The position numbers and the translations under genes were made by a program. Below, in pieces: positions 26,858 to 35,517 of a stretch of DNA of 64,000 nt. Below the pieces are notes generated by a model, which saw only the letters and a program-made list of their open reading frames with translations, was not told the origin of the DNA and made no database searches. This DNA comes from CALKWS01 sp051020515 (GTDB lineage: Bacteria; Actinomycetota; Actinomycetes; Actinomycetales; Beutenbergiaceae): assembly GCF_051020515.1 (NCBI RefSeq), contig NZ_CP194857.1:930001-994000 (forward strand), given 5' to 3'. Every line of letters starts with the position of its first letter. Positions within the stretch are counted from its first letter, which is position 1.

Positions 26858-27306
26858 TCAGCCCCGGGGCACTTCGGCGGGACCGGTGTAGGGCTCACCG
26901 GCCCACTCGGCCGGGCCGCTGCGCACCGACAGCACGGTGGTTGTTCCGCTGCCGAACCGGTAGGTGTGCCCGTCCGGATGGCGTCCGGCGAAGGCGATCC
27001 CGTCGGGGGAGTCCTGCTGGATCACCAGTTCGGTGAAACCGAACCGCTTCCCGGTCCTGGCCACCGTGTCCGCGGCCGAGCGCCGTAGCGAGGCCGGATA
27101 GGCGCCGTCGAAGTAGATCGTGCCCAAGGAGACCGTCTCGGCGTCGGGACGGTCGCCGTCGTCGGCCGCTGCCCGGTGAAGGCGGTTACGTTCGGTGCCA
27201 CCTGCCAGTCCCTCGGGCCGAACCTGCGCGCCAACTCCTGCAGGATCGCGGCCCGGAACCGGCTCAGGTGAGTGATGACCTGCTCCATCGAATGCCCTTG
27301 CACCAT
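26858..27306 (-). CDS. Hypothetical protein downstream of the DUF1023 hydrolase (frame break in CCC run)
   Basis: Not recognised as a named family. About 149 residues after repair, no signal or membrane segment. N-terminal helix VITHLSRFRAAILQELARRFG, then a beta-rich half with GTIYFDGAYPASLR and a C-terminus with repeated G-x-Y/F strands. The two halves are in different frames; adding one base to the CCC at 27172-27174 joins NVTAFTG to AADDGDRPDAETVSLG. The ATG at 27306 has GGAGA four bases upstream. It is the third gene of the leftward WXG100-like/DUF1023 unit, 42 bp after the hydrolase, and may be an accessory or immunity-type partner (inference). Confidence 0.6.
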
Positions 27307-27347
27307 CGGTCTCCTCTCCGCGTCCGGGTGCCCGCCATCCATCGACC

Positions 27348-28955
27348 TCACCACAACGGCCTACTGAACCAGTCACCGATGCCGCGGCCGTGATGCTGCA
27401 CGGCGTGCTCGGGCTGCCCGGCCAGGATCTGGGCGAGGTTGTACTGGCTGGTGGAGCCCTCGGCGAGGTAGGCGTTATGACCCACCGACTCCGAATACGT
27501 GGTGCCGCCGATCTCCTCCTCCAGCGCCGACAGCCCGGTCACCCCGTCCATGTGGGAAGGGTCGCGACCGAACCAGCCGGTGTCGGCGACCACGTCGCGG
27601 CGGGCCTCGATCATGTAGGTGGAGCCCTCCGGCATCTCCAGGTCCCCCACATCGGAGGTGCCGACACCCGGGGAACCGAACATCACCGCCGCATCGGCGC
27701 CGGTAGCCTCCTGCAGCGCGTACCCGGTGACCACCGACCCGTAGGAGTGGGCCATCGGCACCAGGTGCGCCGGAGCCTCCCGCGAGGCCTGCACCCCTCG
27801 CATGAAGGACGCCAGGTCCTCCGCACCGGCCTGGGCCGGGCCGGCCGAGACCACGCTACGGGAGGGCAGCAGCAACCCCAGGTCCGCCTGGGGTGCTTCA
27901 TAGCCCAGCCAGGTGACGGTGGCGACGGTGTTCACGTTGCCCTGGCGCAGTGACTCGGTGGCAGCGGTCTCTGCCAGGGAGGCCATCGAGGAGTCGTAGC
28001 CGGCCAGGGAGTCGCGCACGCTGGAGGTGAACCCGGGAGTGAAGACCCCCACGGAGTCGGCGGTGTCCACATCGCCCACGGCCACCGCCGCACGCAACTC
28101 ATGATCACCGGTGATGTCGAGGGTGAGCAGTTGACGCCCGCCCCGGGCCAGCACGGAGTCGATCGAGTCCAGGCCGTCGAGCATCTTCTGCACCCGGGCC
28201 GCCTCGATGAAGAAGGCGGGGTTGGCGGGACTCGCCAGGGCCAGGTCCAGCAGCCGGTCATAGGAGGCGGCGAGTTCGCTCCGGTAGCGCGGCAGCAGGG
28301 TCCGGTTGGCCTCGTCGCGGGCCCAGCCCGGGATCCCGTCCAGGTTGCCGACCCACTCCGGGTGTTCGGCCAGGACGTGCTGCTGGGCAGCCGGGTCCAT
28401 CTCCCTCCACCACCGGGCGACGTCCCGCTCATCGGCGCCTGCCGGTGGCGCTGCGACCTGCGGGTCGCCCGCGTCCGGTCCGGAGGTCCCGAGCGCGGCG
28501 GCCGCGGTGTGCAGCGCCCGGGCCAGGGCTGCATCGGCCTCGGCGGCGTTGCTGAGCACCTGGGTCAACCTGTCCGCGACCCGCTGCACAGGTGCCGCGT
28601 CGGTGTCGGGGTGCACCATCCCCGTGACCAGGTCCACCCGGCACCCACTCCCGGTGGCGTAGTCGAGGGTGTCGGACAACTCACCCAGCACCGCGGTGAT
28701 GACATCGGCGGCAGCATCAAGCGCGGTGATGACACCGGAGAGTTCCTGCACCATCTGCTCCAGGGCGCTCTCCAGTTCCCGCTGGGCGGTAGTGGCCGCG
28801 GCGGCGGCCCGGCCGGTCCAGGACGACGGCGGCGACGCAGCGGCAAGGTCGTCCAGGCAGCCGAGCAGCATCCGACGCCGAGCGGTCACCCCGTCAGCAA
28901 CGCCGGCGAGAGCATCAGCCTGCCAGGTGCGCACCTGGGCCAGAGTCAGACTCAT
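27348..28955 (-). CDS. DUF1023 alpha/beta hydrolase with WXG-like N-terminal helical region
   Basis: A 535-residue protein. Residues 1-150 are alpha-helical and alanine-rich with a PSSWTGRAAAA turn, resembling the W-x-G turn of WXG100 proteins. The C-terminal half is an alpha/beta hydrolase of the DUF1023 group with nucleophile elbow AHSYGSVVTGYAL and a downstream histidine in SESVGHNAYLAEGS. No signal peptide; such proteins are thought to travel by type VII secretion or act at the envelope, but the enzyme activity is unknown. The ATG at 28955 overlaps the stop of the WXG100-like gene (ATGA). Confidence 0.85.
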   Translation of the reverse strand: MSLTLAQVRTWQADALAGVADGVTARRRMLLGCLDDLAAASPPSSWTGRAAAAATTAQRELESALEQMVQELSGVITALDAAADVITAVLGELSDTLDYATGSGCRVDLVTGMVHPDTDAAPVQRVADRLTQVLSNAAEADAALARALHTAAAALGTSGPDAGDPQVAAPPAGADERDVARWWREMDPAAQQHVLAEHPEWVGNLDGIPGWARDEANRTLLPRYRSELAASYDRLLDLALASPANPAFFIEAARVQKMLDGLDSIDSVLARGGRQLLTLDITGDHELRAAVAVGDVDTADSVGVFTPGFTSSVRDSLAGYDSSMASLAETAATESLRQGNVNTVATVTWLGYEAPQADLGLLLPSRSVVSAGPAQAGAEDLASFMRGVQASREAPAHLVPMAHSYGSVVTGYALQEATGADAAVMFGSPGVGTSDVGDLEMPEGSTYMIEARRDVVADTGWFGRDPSHMDGVTGLSALEEEIGGTTYSESVGHNAYLAEGSTSQYNLAQILAGQPEHAVQHHGRGIGDWFSRPLW

Positions 28956-29272
28956 TGCGGCATCGGGCCGCTGAGTCGGGCGCTCAGGTGGTTCTGGATT
29001 TGTGCGCTGGCCCGGTCCACGTCGTCGTAGTCGCCGGCGGCATCGGTCAGGTTCTGGCTGTGGGCGTTGGTGGCCTCGACCCACCGGGAGGCCGCATCCT
29101 CCCAGGTGGTGGCCAGATCCCCGGCGACGTCGGCGGAGCGGCTGCCGGGCAGGGCCGGAGCGATGGCGGACAGGTCGTCGTGCACGCGGGCTGCCCTCAC
29201 CCTCTGGGCGACATCGTCCACCGCGCCAGCGGTGCTGCGGACCTCACCGGCATCCACCTGCACCTCGGTCAC
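28952..29272 (-). CDS. WXG100-like small helical protein, possible type VII secretion substrate
   Basis: A 106-residue all-helical protein with a heptad-rich first half (VRSTAGAVDDVAQRVRAARV), a central turn carrying TTWEDAASRWVEATNAH and a second helix. Size and hairpin layout fit the WXG100/ESAT-6-like superfamily, though the turn has W-E-D rather than W-x-G. Directly coupled (ATGA) to a DUF1023 hydrolase, a common actinobacterial partner. No EssC/EccC secretion ATPase is present in this window, so secretion is inference. Confidence 0.7.
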   Translation of the reverse strand: MTEVQVDAGEVRSTAGAVDDVAQRVRAARVHDDLSAIAPALPGSRSADVAGDLATTWEDAASRWVEATNAHSQNLTDAAGDYDDVDRASAQIQNHLSARLSGPMPQ

Positions 29273-29300
29273 GACCAGCCTCCCTGGTAGCCGCCTGGGG

Positions 29301-29340
29301 AAAAAAGTGATCCTGGGCGGTCGGGGGGACGCCCAGGATC
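29301..29340 (-). terminator. Intrinsic terminator hairpin upstream of the WXG100-like gene
   Basis: Perfect 11-bp inverted repeat GATCCTGGGCG/CGCCCAGGATC (29309-29319 with 29330-29340), loop of ten. On the minus strand it is followed by ACTTTTTT (the A6 at 29301-29306). It stops transcription running leftwards, yet no leftward gene ends here. It sits 29 bases before the WXG100-like start, in that operon's leader or insulating its promoter. The rest of 29273-29500 holds no gene. Confidence 0.85.
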
Positions 29341-29500
29341 AACTTGCCCTGAGACTATGGAACACGTCCCGGAGCGGGAATGGGTAGAACTACCCATGGG
29401 TGATTTTTCGGTCCCGGACGGCCGCGGGCTCGGGCGCCGTGGCACCACGTCACTCGGCAGCAGTCCTGCGCGCGGCCGAGGGAGCCGATAACGTGTTGGT

Positions 29501-30241
29501 GTGAGTACCGCACCCCTGGTCATCGCCCACCGCGGCAATAGTTCGGTGGCGCCGGAGAACACACTGGCCGCTTTCGAGGCGGCCTGGCGTGCCGGTGCCG
29601 ACATGGTCGAACTCGACATCCACCTGTCCTCGGACGGGCAGGCGGTGGTGATCCACAACGACACCCTCGATGAGACCACCGACACCACCGGTCCGGTCTC
29701 GGTCCGCACCGCCGACGAATTGGGCCGGATCGATGCCGGATCCTGGTTCTCCCCGGCCTTCGCGGGGCAGCGCCTGCCGCTGCTGGCCGATGTGCTGGCC
29801 TGGCTGGCCGAGCGTCCGCAGATCGGGCTGCTGCTGGAGTTCAAGGGTGAGTGGGATCCCGCGCCGGTCAGCACGGTTGTCGATCAGATCGAGCAGGAGC
29901 GGATCTCCGGACGCATCGTGGCGCAGAGTTTCGCGGTGGACACCGTGAGAGCTCTCGCGGATGTGGCACCGGACCTGCCGCGTGGACTGCTGATCGATGC
30001 GCTGCAGGACTCCACCTTCACCACCTGCGCACAGTTGAAGGTCGCCCAGTGCAACCCTTCGGGCCAGATCCTGTTCGAGACGCCACAGGCTCTCGCCCAG
30101 ATCCGCGAACGCGGGATGCAGGCCATGGTCTGGACCGCGAACGAACCCCAGCACTGGGACGGGCTGGTGCAACTGGGTGCCGATGGCATCATCACCGACC
30201 GGCCGGATCGCTTGCGCGGGTTTCTCGCCGGACGCGGCTGA
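29501..30241 (+). CDS. Glycerophosphodiester phosphodiesterase
   Basis: GDPD-family enzyme of 246 residues that hydrolyses glycerophosphodiesters to glycerol-3-phosphate and an alcohol. The catalytic start IAHRGNSSVAPENTLAAFE and metal ligands VELDIHLSSDGQAVVIHND are intact, with the third acid in LLLEFKGEWDP and the closing GADGIITDRPD. No signal peptide, so cytoplasmic. GTG start at 29501. Stands alone between the terminator region and a convergent MarR-like gene. Confidence 0.93.
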   Translation: MSTAPLVIAHRGNSSVAPENTLAAFEAAWRAGADMVELDIHLSSDGQAVVIHNDTLDETTDTTGPVSVRTADELGRIDAGSWFSPAFAGQRLPLLADVLAWLAERPQIGLLLEFKGEWDPAPVSTVVDQIEQERISGRIVAQSFAVDTVRALADVAPDLPRGLLIDALQDSTFTTCAQLKVAQCNPSGQILFETPQALAQIRERGMQAMVWTANEPQHWDGLVQLGADGIITDRPDRLRGFLAGRG

Positions 30242-30315
30242 GAGTTCGGCGCACCTGCACCACACCAGGCGAGACCACGCACGCAGGTGGTCCGCTCCCC
30301 GCGTGGGCAGGCGGC

Positions 30316-30824
30316 TCAGACGACCGAGCGCACCGGGCTCGGGATTGCGTCCACCATCTGCTGCAGGAGCGAGCGCAGCGACTGGGTGCGGTCCGGGCCC
30401 AGCTTGCTCACCAGATGGTCGGCGATCCGGATCCGCATGGCATAGACCTGGTCGAGGATCACCAACCCGTGCTCGGTGACCACGAAGCCCTGCCCGTCGT
30501 CCCCGCGGGTCACCAGCCCGCGCTGCTGCAGATTCGCCGGCACCCCCTGTTCCAGGTCACCTGGCGTGCCCCTACCGGCATCTAGGTGGTCATTGTCGGC
30601 TGCAGCCTCGGCCGGGCAGGGCCCGTGATCGGCGGCAGGGGCCTCCGCGAGCCGGGCCAGCACATGCAGGTCACGTGGCTGAGCCCGAGGTGGCGCTCCA
30701 GGTACTCCACGACGAGGTCACCAACCTTGCCGAGTTGGCTCAGGTCCTCGGCCAGACCGAGCACGTCGTCATCGGTGCAATGCGGTGGGACATGGGCGGT
30801 GCGCTGCTGCGCAGAGTTGCTCAT
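30316..30824 (-). CDS. MarR-like winged-helix protein with an insertion (frame break)
   Basis: About 169 residues after repair. The second half reads LEQGVPANLQQRGLVTRGDDGQGFVVTEHGLVILDQVY, a recognition helix and wing of MarR type, followed by a long dimerisation helix. The first half supplies helices from SNSAQQ to LSHVTCMVLARLAEAP. One base is missing near 30662-30665; restoring it joins the halves. Between helix and wing sits an Ala/Asp-rich stretch of about 30 residues that normal MarR proteins lack. No binding site could be proposed. It follows the Gfo/Idh gene by 84 bp. Confidence 0.6.
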
Positions 30825-30907
30825 GTCTTGGTCAACCACGCACACCTTCTTGATGTTCCCGTGAATCTGGACCGGGTGTGGGCAAGGACCGCCCAATACA
30901 GCCTGCC

Positions 30908-32041
30908 CTACCGCTGACCGGCAATGGTGCGGGTACCGAACACGGGGGCGCCATCATCGGTCGACCAGGCCGCCAGCACCGCGGCCCGCGCCTCGTCGTC
31001 CTCGGTGCGCAGGGCCACGGCCAGTCCGTCGGTGAGGACGTCGGCGATCTCGACCCGTTGCCGGGTCCTGGCCGAGCGCACGGCCGCTTCGACCATGGCC
31101 AGGGAGGCGATGTTCTCCCTGATCTCACCCAGCGGCGTCTGCCCGGACGCCAGCGCGCTGAGGAAGACTTCCAGGGCCCCCTCGATCCCCTCGGCGGCAG
31201 GGGGAACCGGGACGGCCTCGCCCTCGTCGGTGCCCTCCCCTGCCCCGGTGTGCACGGTGACCTGAGCCTCCCCGTCCCAGCGGATCGTGGAGCCTGCACC
31301 GACGGAGCGCCACCGGGCGTTCCAGGAGGTCTCGGCGCCCTCGGCGATCCAGCTCCCGGTGTACAGGTAGCGCGCTGAGCCGGTGAACTCGAAGATGGCG
31401 CTGGCACTGGCATCGTGGTCGAACCAGCTCCAGTCCTGGTTCGACTCATCGCAGTACACCGCCACCGGGTCCGCGCCGGTGAGCAGGCGCGCGGTGTCGA
31501 AGGCGTGGATGGCCATGTCCACCAGCAACACGTGCCGCATCCGCTCCCGGAACCCACCGAAGCGCGGCGCGCGGAAGAACTCACTCACCAACAACCCGGG
31601 GCTGCCGCCCTGGTGGGCGCGGATCGTCTCGGCGAAGGCTGCCACGCCCGGGCCGTAGCGCCGGGACTGGGAGACCATGAGCAGCCGGCCGTGGACCTGG
31701 GCGGCGGCCGCCATCCGGATCGCCTCGGCGATGGTCGGTGCCGCGGGCTTCTCGCAGAGCACCGCCATGCCGCGCTCCAGCGCGGCCACCGAGACCTCCA
31801 AGTGCGCCTGCGGAACGGTGGCATTGACGATCGCGTCCGCTCCGCCGTCGAGCTCCGGGATCGTCCGTGCCACGGGCGCGCCGGTGCCGGCCGAGCGCGC
31901 CAGGTCGCGTGCTCGATCCAGGTCCAGGTCCACCACGCCGACCACCTGCACCTGCGGGTGGGCGGACAGCACCCGCAGCCAGGCACCGCCCATACCACCG
32001 GCACCGACCAGCACGATCCGCGCCGGATCGGTAGCGCTCAT
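30908..32041 (-). CDS. Gfo/Idh/MocA family NAD(P)-dependent oxidoreductase
   Basis: A 377-residue dehydrogenase. Rossmann motif VGAGGMGGAWLRVL at residue 11 and the catalytic-lysine motif VLCEKPAAPT near residue 95 are typical. The family usually oxidises or epimerises sugars and inositols; the substrate is not readable. The ATG at 32041 overlaps the stop of the ThuA gene (ATGA), and ThuA/Gfo-Idh pairs are common in actinobacterial sugar catabolism. A Trp/Asp-rich insert (NQDWSWFDHDAS) near the C-terminal sheet may shape the substrate site. Confidence 0.9.
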   Translation of the reverse strand: MSATDPARIVLVGAGGMGGAWLRVLSAHPQVQVVGVVDLDLDRARDLARSAGTGAPVARTIPELDGGADAIVNATVPQAHLEVSVAALERGMAVLCEKPAAPTIAEAIRMAAAAQVHGRLLMVSQSRRYGPGVAAFAETIRAHQGGSPGLLVSEFFRAPRFGGFRERMRHVLLVDMAIHAFDTARLLTGADPVAVYCDESNQDWSWFDHDASASAIFEFTGSARYLYTGSWIAEGAETSWNARWRSVGAGSTIRWDGEAQVTVHTGAGEGTDEGEAVPVPPAAEGIEGALEVFLSALASGQTPLGEIRENIASLAMVEAAVRSARTRQRVEIADVLTDGLAVALRTEDDEARAAVLAAWSTDDGAPVFGTRTIAGQR

Positions 32042-32822
32042 CGCTGCATCGGTCCCCGGTAGCCGTGGCCGGTGTAGAAGTCCTCGGCGTCGTAACGCAG
32101 CAGCACGGGCAGTTCCCGCTGGGGTAGGTCGGCGGCGGCCCACTGCACACCGTTGGCGAGCACGCGCCGCACGTGCTCGTCTCGTTGAAGTAGACCGGGT
32201 AGTCCTGGTCACCGGGGCTGAAGAAGAAGATCTTGCCGCGCCCGCGCCGGTAGGTCATCCCGCTGCGGAACACCTCCCCGCCGGTGAAGGTGGAGAGGAA
32301 GATCAGTTCGTCCGGGGTGGGGACGTCGAAGAACTCCCCGTACATCTCCTGCTCCGGAATGATGAACGGGTGCGGCACACCCTGGGCGATCGGGTGGTCC
32401 GGAGCGAGTGTCCACACGAGTTCACGGTCCGCGGCGCTGCGCCAGCGCAAGGTGCAGGTGGTGCCCATCAGCGTGGTGAAGATCTTCGACCAGTGGCCCG
32501 AGTGCAGCACGATCAGACCCATCCCGGCCAGCACGTGCTGGTGCACCCGTTGCACCACCTCATCGCTGACCTCGCCGTGGGCGGCGTGTCCCCACCAGAG
32601 CAGCACATCGGTGTCCTGCAGGCGCTCATCGGTGAGACCGTGCTCGGGTTCGTCCAGGGTGGCTGTCGAGACGCTCACCGCGTCGCCGAGCAGTTCGGTC
32701 AGGCCGTCCTTAATGGTGTTGTGCATGCCGTCGGGGTAGATCGCGCGGACCTTCTCCTCGACCTGCTCGTGCCTGTTCTCCCCCCACACGATCGCTCGGA
32801 CCGGTTCGGTCTTCTCTGTCAT
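32038..32822 (-). CDS. ThuA-like (trehalose-utilisation type) protein, frame break near C-terminus
   Basis: Class-I amidotransferase-fold protein of about 261 residues after repair. VIVWGEN-type start (RAIVWGENRHEQVEE), WWGHAAHGEV and GLIVLHSGHWSKIF are the ThuA hallmarks, with GRGKIFFFSPGDQDYPVYFNE further on. The last 50 residues are out of frame; one base added at 32176-32183 gives VRRVLANGVQWAAADLPQREL and a stop coupled to the Gfo/Idh ATG. ThuA relatives act with sugar dehydrogenases on trehalose-like or keto-sugars; exact chemistry here is unknown. Confidence 0.85.
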
Positions 32823-33035
32823 GTCACACCCTTCATCACTCATAGGTACCTTCATCATTCAAACAGCCGTGGTGCGACTACCCGGTCGACCCGGCGGTCC
32901 ACCCGCCGAGATGTACTTCGCGGTCCGCCCGTCGATGAACTGGCCGTTGGCGTCGCCCCGGCTCCAGTTCACCACGCTGGAGGAGTCCGTCGAGTCCCAT
33001 CGCTGTACTGGCCCCGATGCCGCGTGTCTCGGCGA

Positions 33036-33199
33036 ATGTCAGTCGAGGACGCGATCACCTACCTGACCCTCCCAGTACCCCTGCAGGGGATCGTGCTGTA
33101 GGGCAAGGGGTTCGTTGACAACCGGCTGGCTACTCTGCCTTTCCTCGCCGATGCCGAGGTTCGCTACTGGGGCGACCTGGACACCAGCGGGTTCGCGAG
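33036..33199 (+). pseudogene. Remnant of a Wadjet JetD (DUF2220) gene
   Basis: Reading rightward, one frame gives VEDAITYLTLPVPLQGIVL, then an in-frame TAG (33099-33101), then GKGFVDNRLATLPFLADAEV and RYWGDLDTSGFA. This is the C-terminal Toprim-like core of DUF2220 proteins, the JetD subunit of Wadjet anti-plasmid systems, including the hallmark Y-W-G-D-L-D-T-x-G-F. The stop replaces the residue before G-K-G. Nothing of the remaining 300 or so residues, nor jetA-C, is visible nearby. It is a dead fragment, next to a toxin-antitoxin pair. Bases 32823-33035 hold no recognisable gene. Confidence 0.75.
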
Positions 33200-33246
33200 G
33201 GTCACGGGCGCCACATGCTGTGCTCTCGTTCGATGTCCGGGCAGGG

Positions 33247-33675
33247 TCACTGCCGGTCGGGGTTCACCCAATGGACGTCTTTGAACCGAGCGAAGTCGCT
33301 GTCGAACGAGCAGATGCCGGTTCCGTGCTCGATGGCGAGCGCTGCGAGATGGGCGTCTGGGACGAGGTTCCCATGAAGATTGCCCTCAATGAGAAGCCGA
33401 CCGAGGACGTCTCGGTGGCGGGCACCGGGTGTCGGCACCCATGCCTGGTCGGCGTCGAGCCAGTCGGTGATGTGACTCCACGCATCCGCCGGGGCCAGGG
33501 GGTGCGCCGTGACGCGGGGGTGGGTGATGATGCGCTGGAACGCCATCAGCGACATCCACGGCAACCCAACGCGTTCGACGCCGTTCATGGCTGAGTCCAG
33601 CCAGGTCCGTGCCGTCGTGTGGAAGTGCGACCGGTCGTCGACGGCGTAGAGCAGGACGTTGGCGTCGACGATCAC
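33247..33675 (-). CDS. VapC-type PIN-domain toxin
   Basis: Predicted RNase toxin of 142 residues. PIN acidic residues are visible in VIVDANVLLYAVD at the start and in LVPDAHLAALAIEHG and CSFDSDFARF near the end. In this assembly it is continuous with the antitoxin frame. However, a GTG at 33675 begins exactly at VIVDAN and, if the run of seven C before it (minus strand) were six, the antitoxin would stop at a TGA overlapping this GTG, the usual arrangement. Treated here as a separate gene. Strand opposite to the JetD remnant. Confidence 0.82.
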   Translation of the reverse strand: MIVDANVLLYAVDDRSHFHTTARTWLDSAMNGVERVGLPWMSLMAFQRIITHPRVTAHPLAPADAWSHITDWLDADQAWVPTPGARHRDVLGRLLIEGNLHGNLVPDAHLAALAIEHGTGICSFDSDFARFKDVHWVNPDRQ

Positions 33676-33912
33676 GGGGGGGTCCGCGCCGTTTGCCTGA
33701 TCGAGCAATTCGAGTGCGTCAGCGACGTCGGTGACGTCGATCTTCAGCCCGACACTCGCTGTTCGTTGCCGGAAGGGTGCGGTTCTCTGCTTGCGCGTGA
33801 GGCCCAGGCGGGCGAGTTCGTTGACGGCCTCACCGAGGCCGATGTGACGTTCCCTGCGTAGCCGTTCGGCGGCTGCCGCGACTTCCGGGTCAAGTCGTAC
33901 TGTCGTCCTCAT
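33672..33912 (-). CDS. VapB-type ribbon-helix-helix antitoxin
   Basis: About 80 residues. MRTTVRLDPEVAAAAERLRRERHIGLGEAVNELARLGL is a ribbon-helix-helix DNA-binding domain (strand, helix, turn, helix), and the remainder is the flexible toxin-binding tail ending DQANGADPP. It should neutralise the PIN toxin and autorepress the pair. In the sequence as given the frame runs on into the toxin (see 33676-33682). The start ATG at 33912 is preceded by TAGGAT, a possible -10 element, suggesting a short leader. Bases 33913-34150 hold nothing else recognisable. Confidence 0.8.
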
Positions 33913-34150
33913 GCCACGATCCTAACACCACAGATGTGCAGCAACCGCATCAGTGATTCAGCGGTGTCTCTTCGAAGGAGCCGGAGCCAACGGCGGGAGT
34001 GCTGTCGTTGATAGGGAGTGTGTGCGGATCGGGGCCGGTAGTCAGGGCGCGTATCCTTCGGTCACGACGCAGGCACATTGACGACGCCACAGGATGCCAC
34101 CGAGCCGCTGCTAGCGTCAGGATCTGAGGACGACGGGGCTGAGGTGGTAC

Positions 34151-35356
34151 GTGGGCAGGCAGTGGGGCGCGGAGACGGCGGGCGACGCCGGCCGGTGGGC
34201 GCCATTGTTGGTGGCGTTGATCTTCCTGGTCGCGATGAACCTGCGGGCGCCGATCACCTCGGTGGGCCCCTTGCTCCCCCAGATCAGCGCCGACCACGGT
34301 CTGAGCGAGCCGATGGCCGGCCTCCTGGGCGCGATGCCCCTGGTGGCCTTCGCCCTGATCTCCCCGCTGGTGCACCACGCCTCCGGCCGACTCGGCGCGG
34401 ACCGGCTGCTCGGGCTCGCGCTGGTACTGCTGGCCGCCGGGATCCTGGTGCGTTCCTACGGCGCCACCCCGGGGCTGTGGCTCGGCACGATCGCGCTGGG
34501 CTGCGCGATCGCGGTGGGCAACGTGCTCGTGCCGGTATTGATCAAGCGCGACTACCCGGGGCGGATCTCGGTGGCGACCGGGATCTTCTCGGCCTGCATG
34601 GGCACGGTCGCCGCCGTGGCTGCGGCAATGGCGGTTCCGGTGTCCAACGCCTCGGACTGGCCCACCTCCCTGGCGATCTGGGCGGTCCCGACAGCCCTGG
34701 TCGCACTGCTGTGGATACTCCGGCTACGACGTCCGGCCCACGCCGTCGACCCGGTTCCCACCCCGGCCACACCGCAGGTGAGCGTCTGGACGCAGCCGGG
34801 AGCGTGGTTGGTCACGGCCTTCATGGGCCTGCAGTCCACCTGCTTCTACATCCTGATCACCTGGCTACCGACGATCACCACCGCCGCCGGTTACACCCCC
34901 GAACGCAGCGGCTTGCACGTGTTCGGCCTGCAGATGACCGGGATCGTGGCCGGGGTCCTCATCCCGCGTCTGATGCACCGACCGGACAGCCAGGTCGTGG
35001 CCGCCGTCACCGCGAGCGCACCGGTGATCATCGGCACACTCGGGCTGCTGATCGCGCCGGGCCTGAGCGGGCTGTGGGCTCTGGTGGTGGGGGCGGGCAC
35101 CGGCGCCTCACTGGTGGTGGCGCTGAGTCTGATCAGCCTGCGCGGGCGCACCCAGGCCGAGACCACGCAACTGTCCGGGATGGCGCAGTCGGTGGGTTAC
35201 CTGGTGGCCTCGGTGGGCCCGGTGACGGCGGGTCTGCTGGCCGAGCGCACCGGCGGGTGGCAGGCCCCGCTGCTCCTCCTGGCGGCGTTGGCCACCGCCC
35301 AGACACTGGTCGCGATCGTGGCCGGCAAGGACCGGGGGATGCGCAGCGGGACGTGA
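34151..35356 (+). CDS. MFS transporter, CynX/NimT family
   Basis: A 401-residue, 12-helix transporter. The first helix region LIFLVAMNLRAPITSVGPLLPQI with its N-L-R-x-P-I-T signature is that of CynX/NimT (cyanate or 2-nitroimidazole) transporters, as is the later SGMAQSVGYLVASVGP. Substrate cannot be assigned. GTG start at 34151 without a strong ribosome site. Upstream of DUF1989 and MOSC genes on the same strand, but 160 bp away, so co-transcription is uncertain. Confidence 0.87.
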   Translation: MGRQWGAETAGDAGRWAPLLVALIFLVAMNLRAPITSVGPLLPQISADHGLSEPMAGLLGAMPLVAFALISPLVHHASGRLGADRLLGLALVLLAAGILVRSYGATPGLWLGTIALGCAIAVGNVLVPVLIKRDYPGRISVATGIFSACMGTVAAVAAAMAVPVSNASDWPTSLAIWAVPTALVALLWILRLRRPAHAVDPVPTPATPQVSVWTQPGAWLVTAFMGLQSTCFYILITWLPTITTAAGYTPERSGLHVFGLQMTGIVAGVLIPRLMHRPDSQVVAAVTASAPVIIGTLGLLIAPGLSGLWALVVGAGTGASLVVALSLISLRGRTQAETTQLSGMAQSVGYLVASVGPVTAGLLAERTGGWQAPLLLLAALATAQTLVAIVAGKDRGMRSGT

Positions 35357-35517
35357 GAGCGGCGCGGCTTCCCTTCGGTCCGCCCCGTGGGGGTCGATCT
35401 GCTTGTGCCCGCACCCGGGCGTTGGCGGCCGCGGGGCGCGAATCCGCGAGCCCGGGGGCCAGGGCGACCTCGCTGGGCCTAGGTTGGGAGCATCCGACCC
35501 CGACGCAGGGAGCCCAG

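Noticed and set aside
32872..33035. Minus-strand reading with a WSRGDANGQFIDGR-like stretch as a glycosidase remnant
   Set aside because: Only about 30 residues, no start or flanking domain; similarity is too weak to name.
34078..35517. Possible long N-terminal extension of the DUF1989 protein
   Set aside because: It runs out of frame through the MFS transporter; the DUF1989 family starts at the ATG at 35518.
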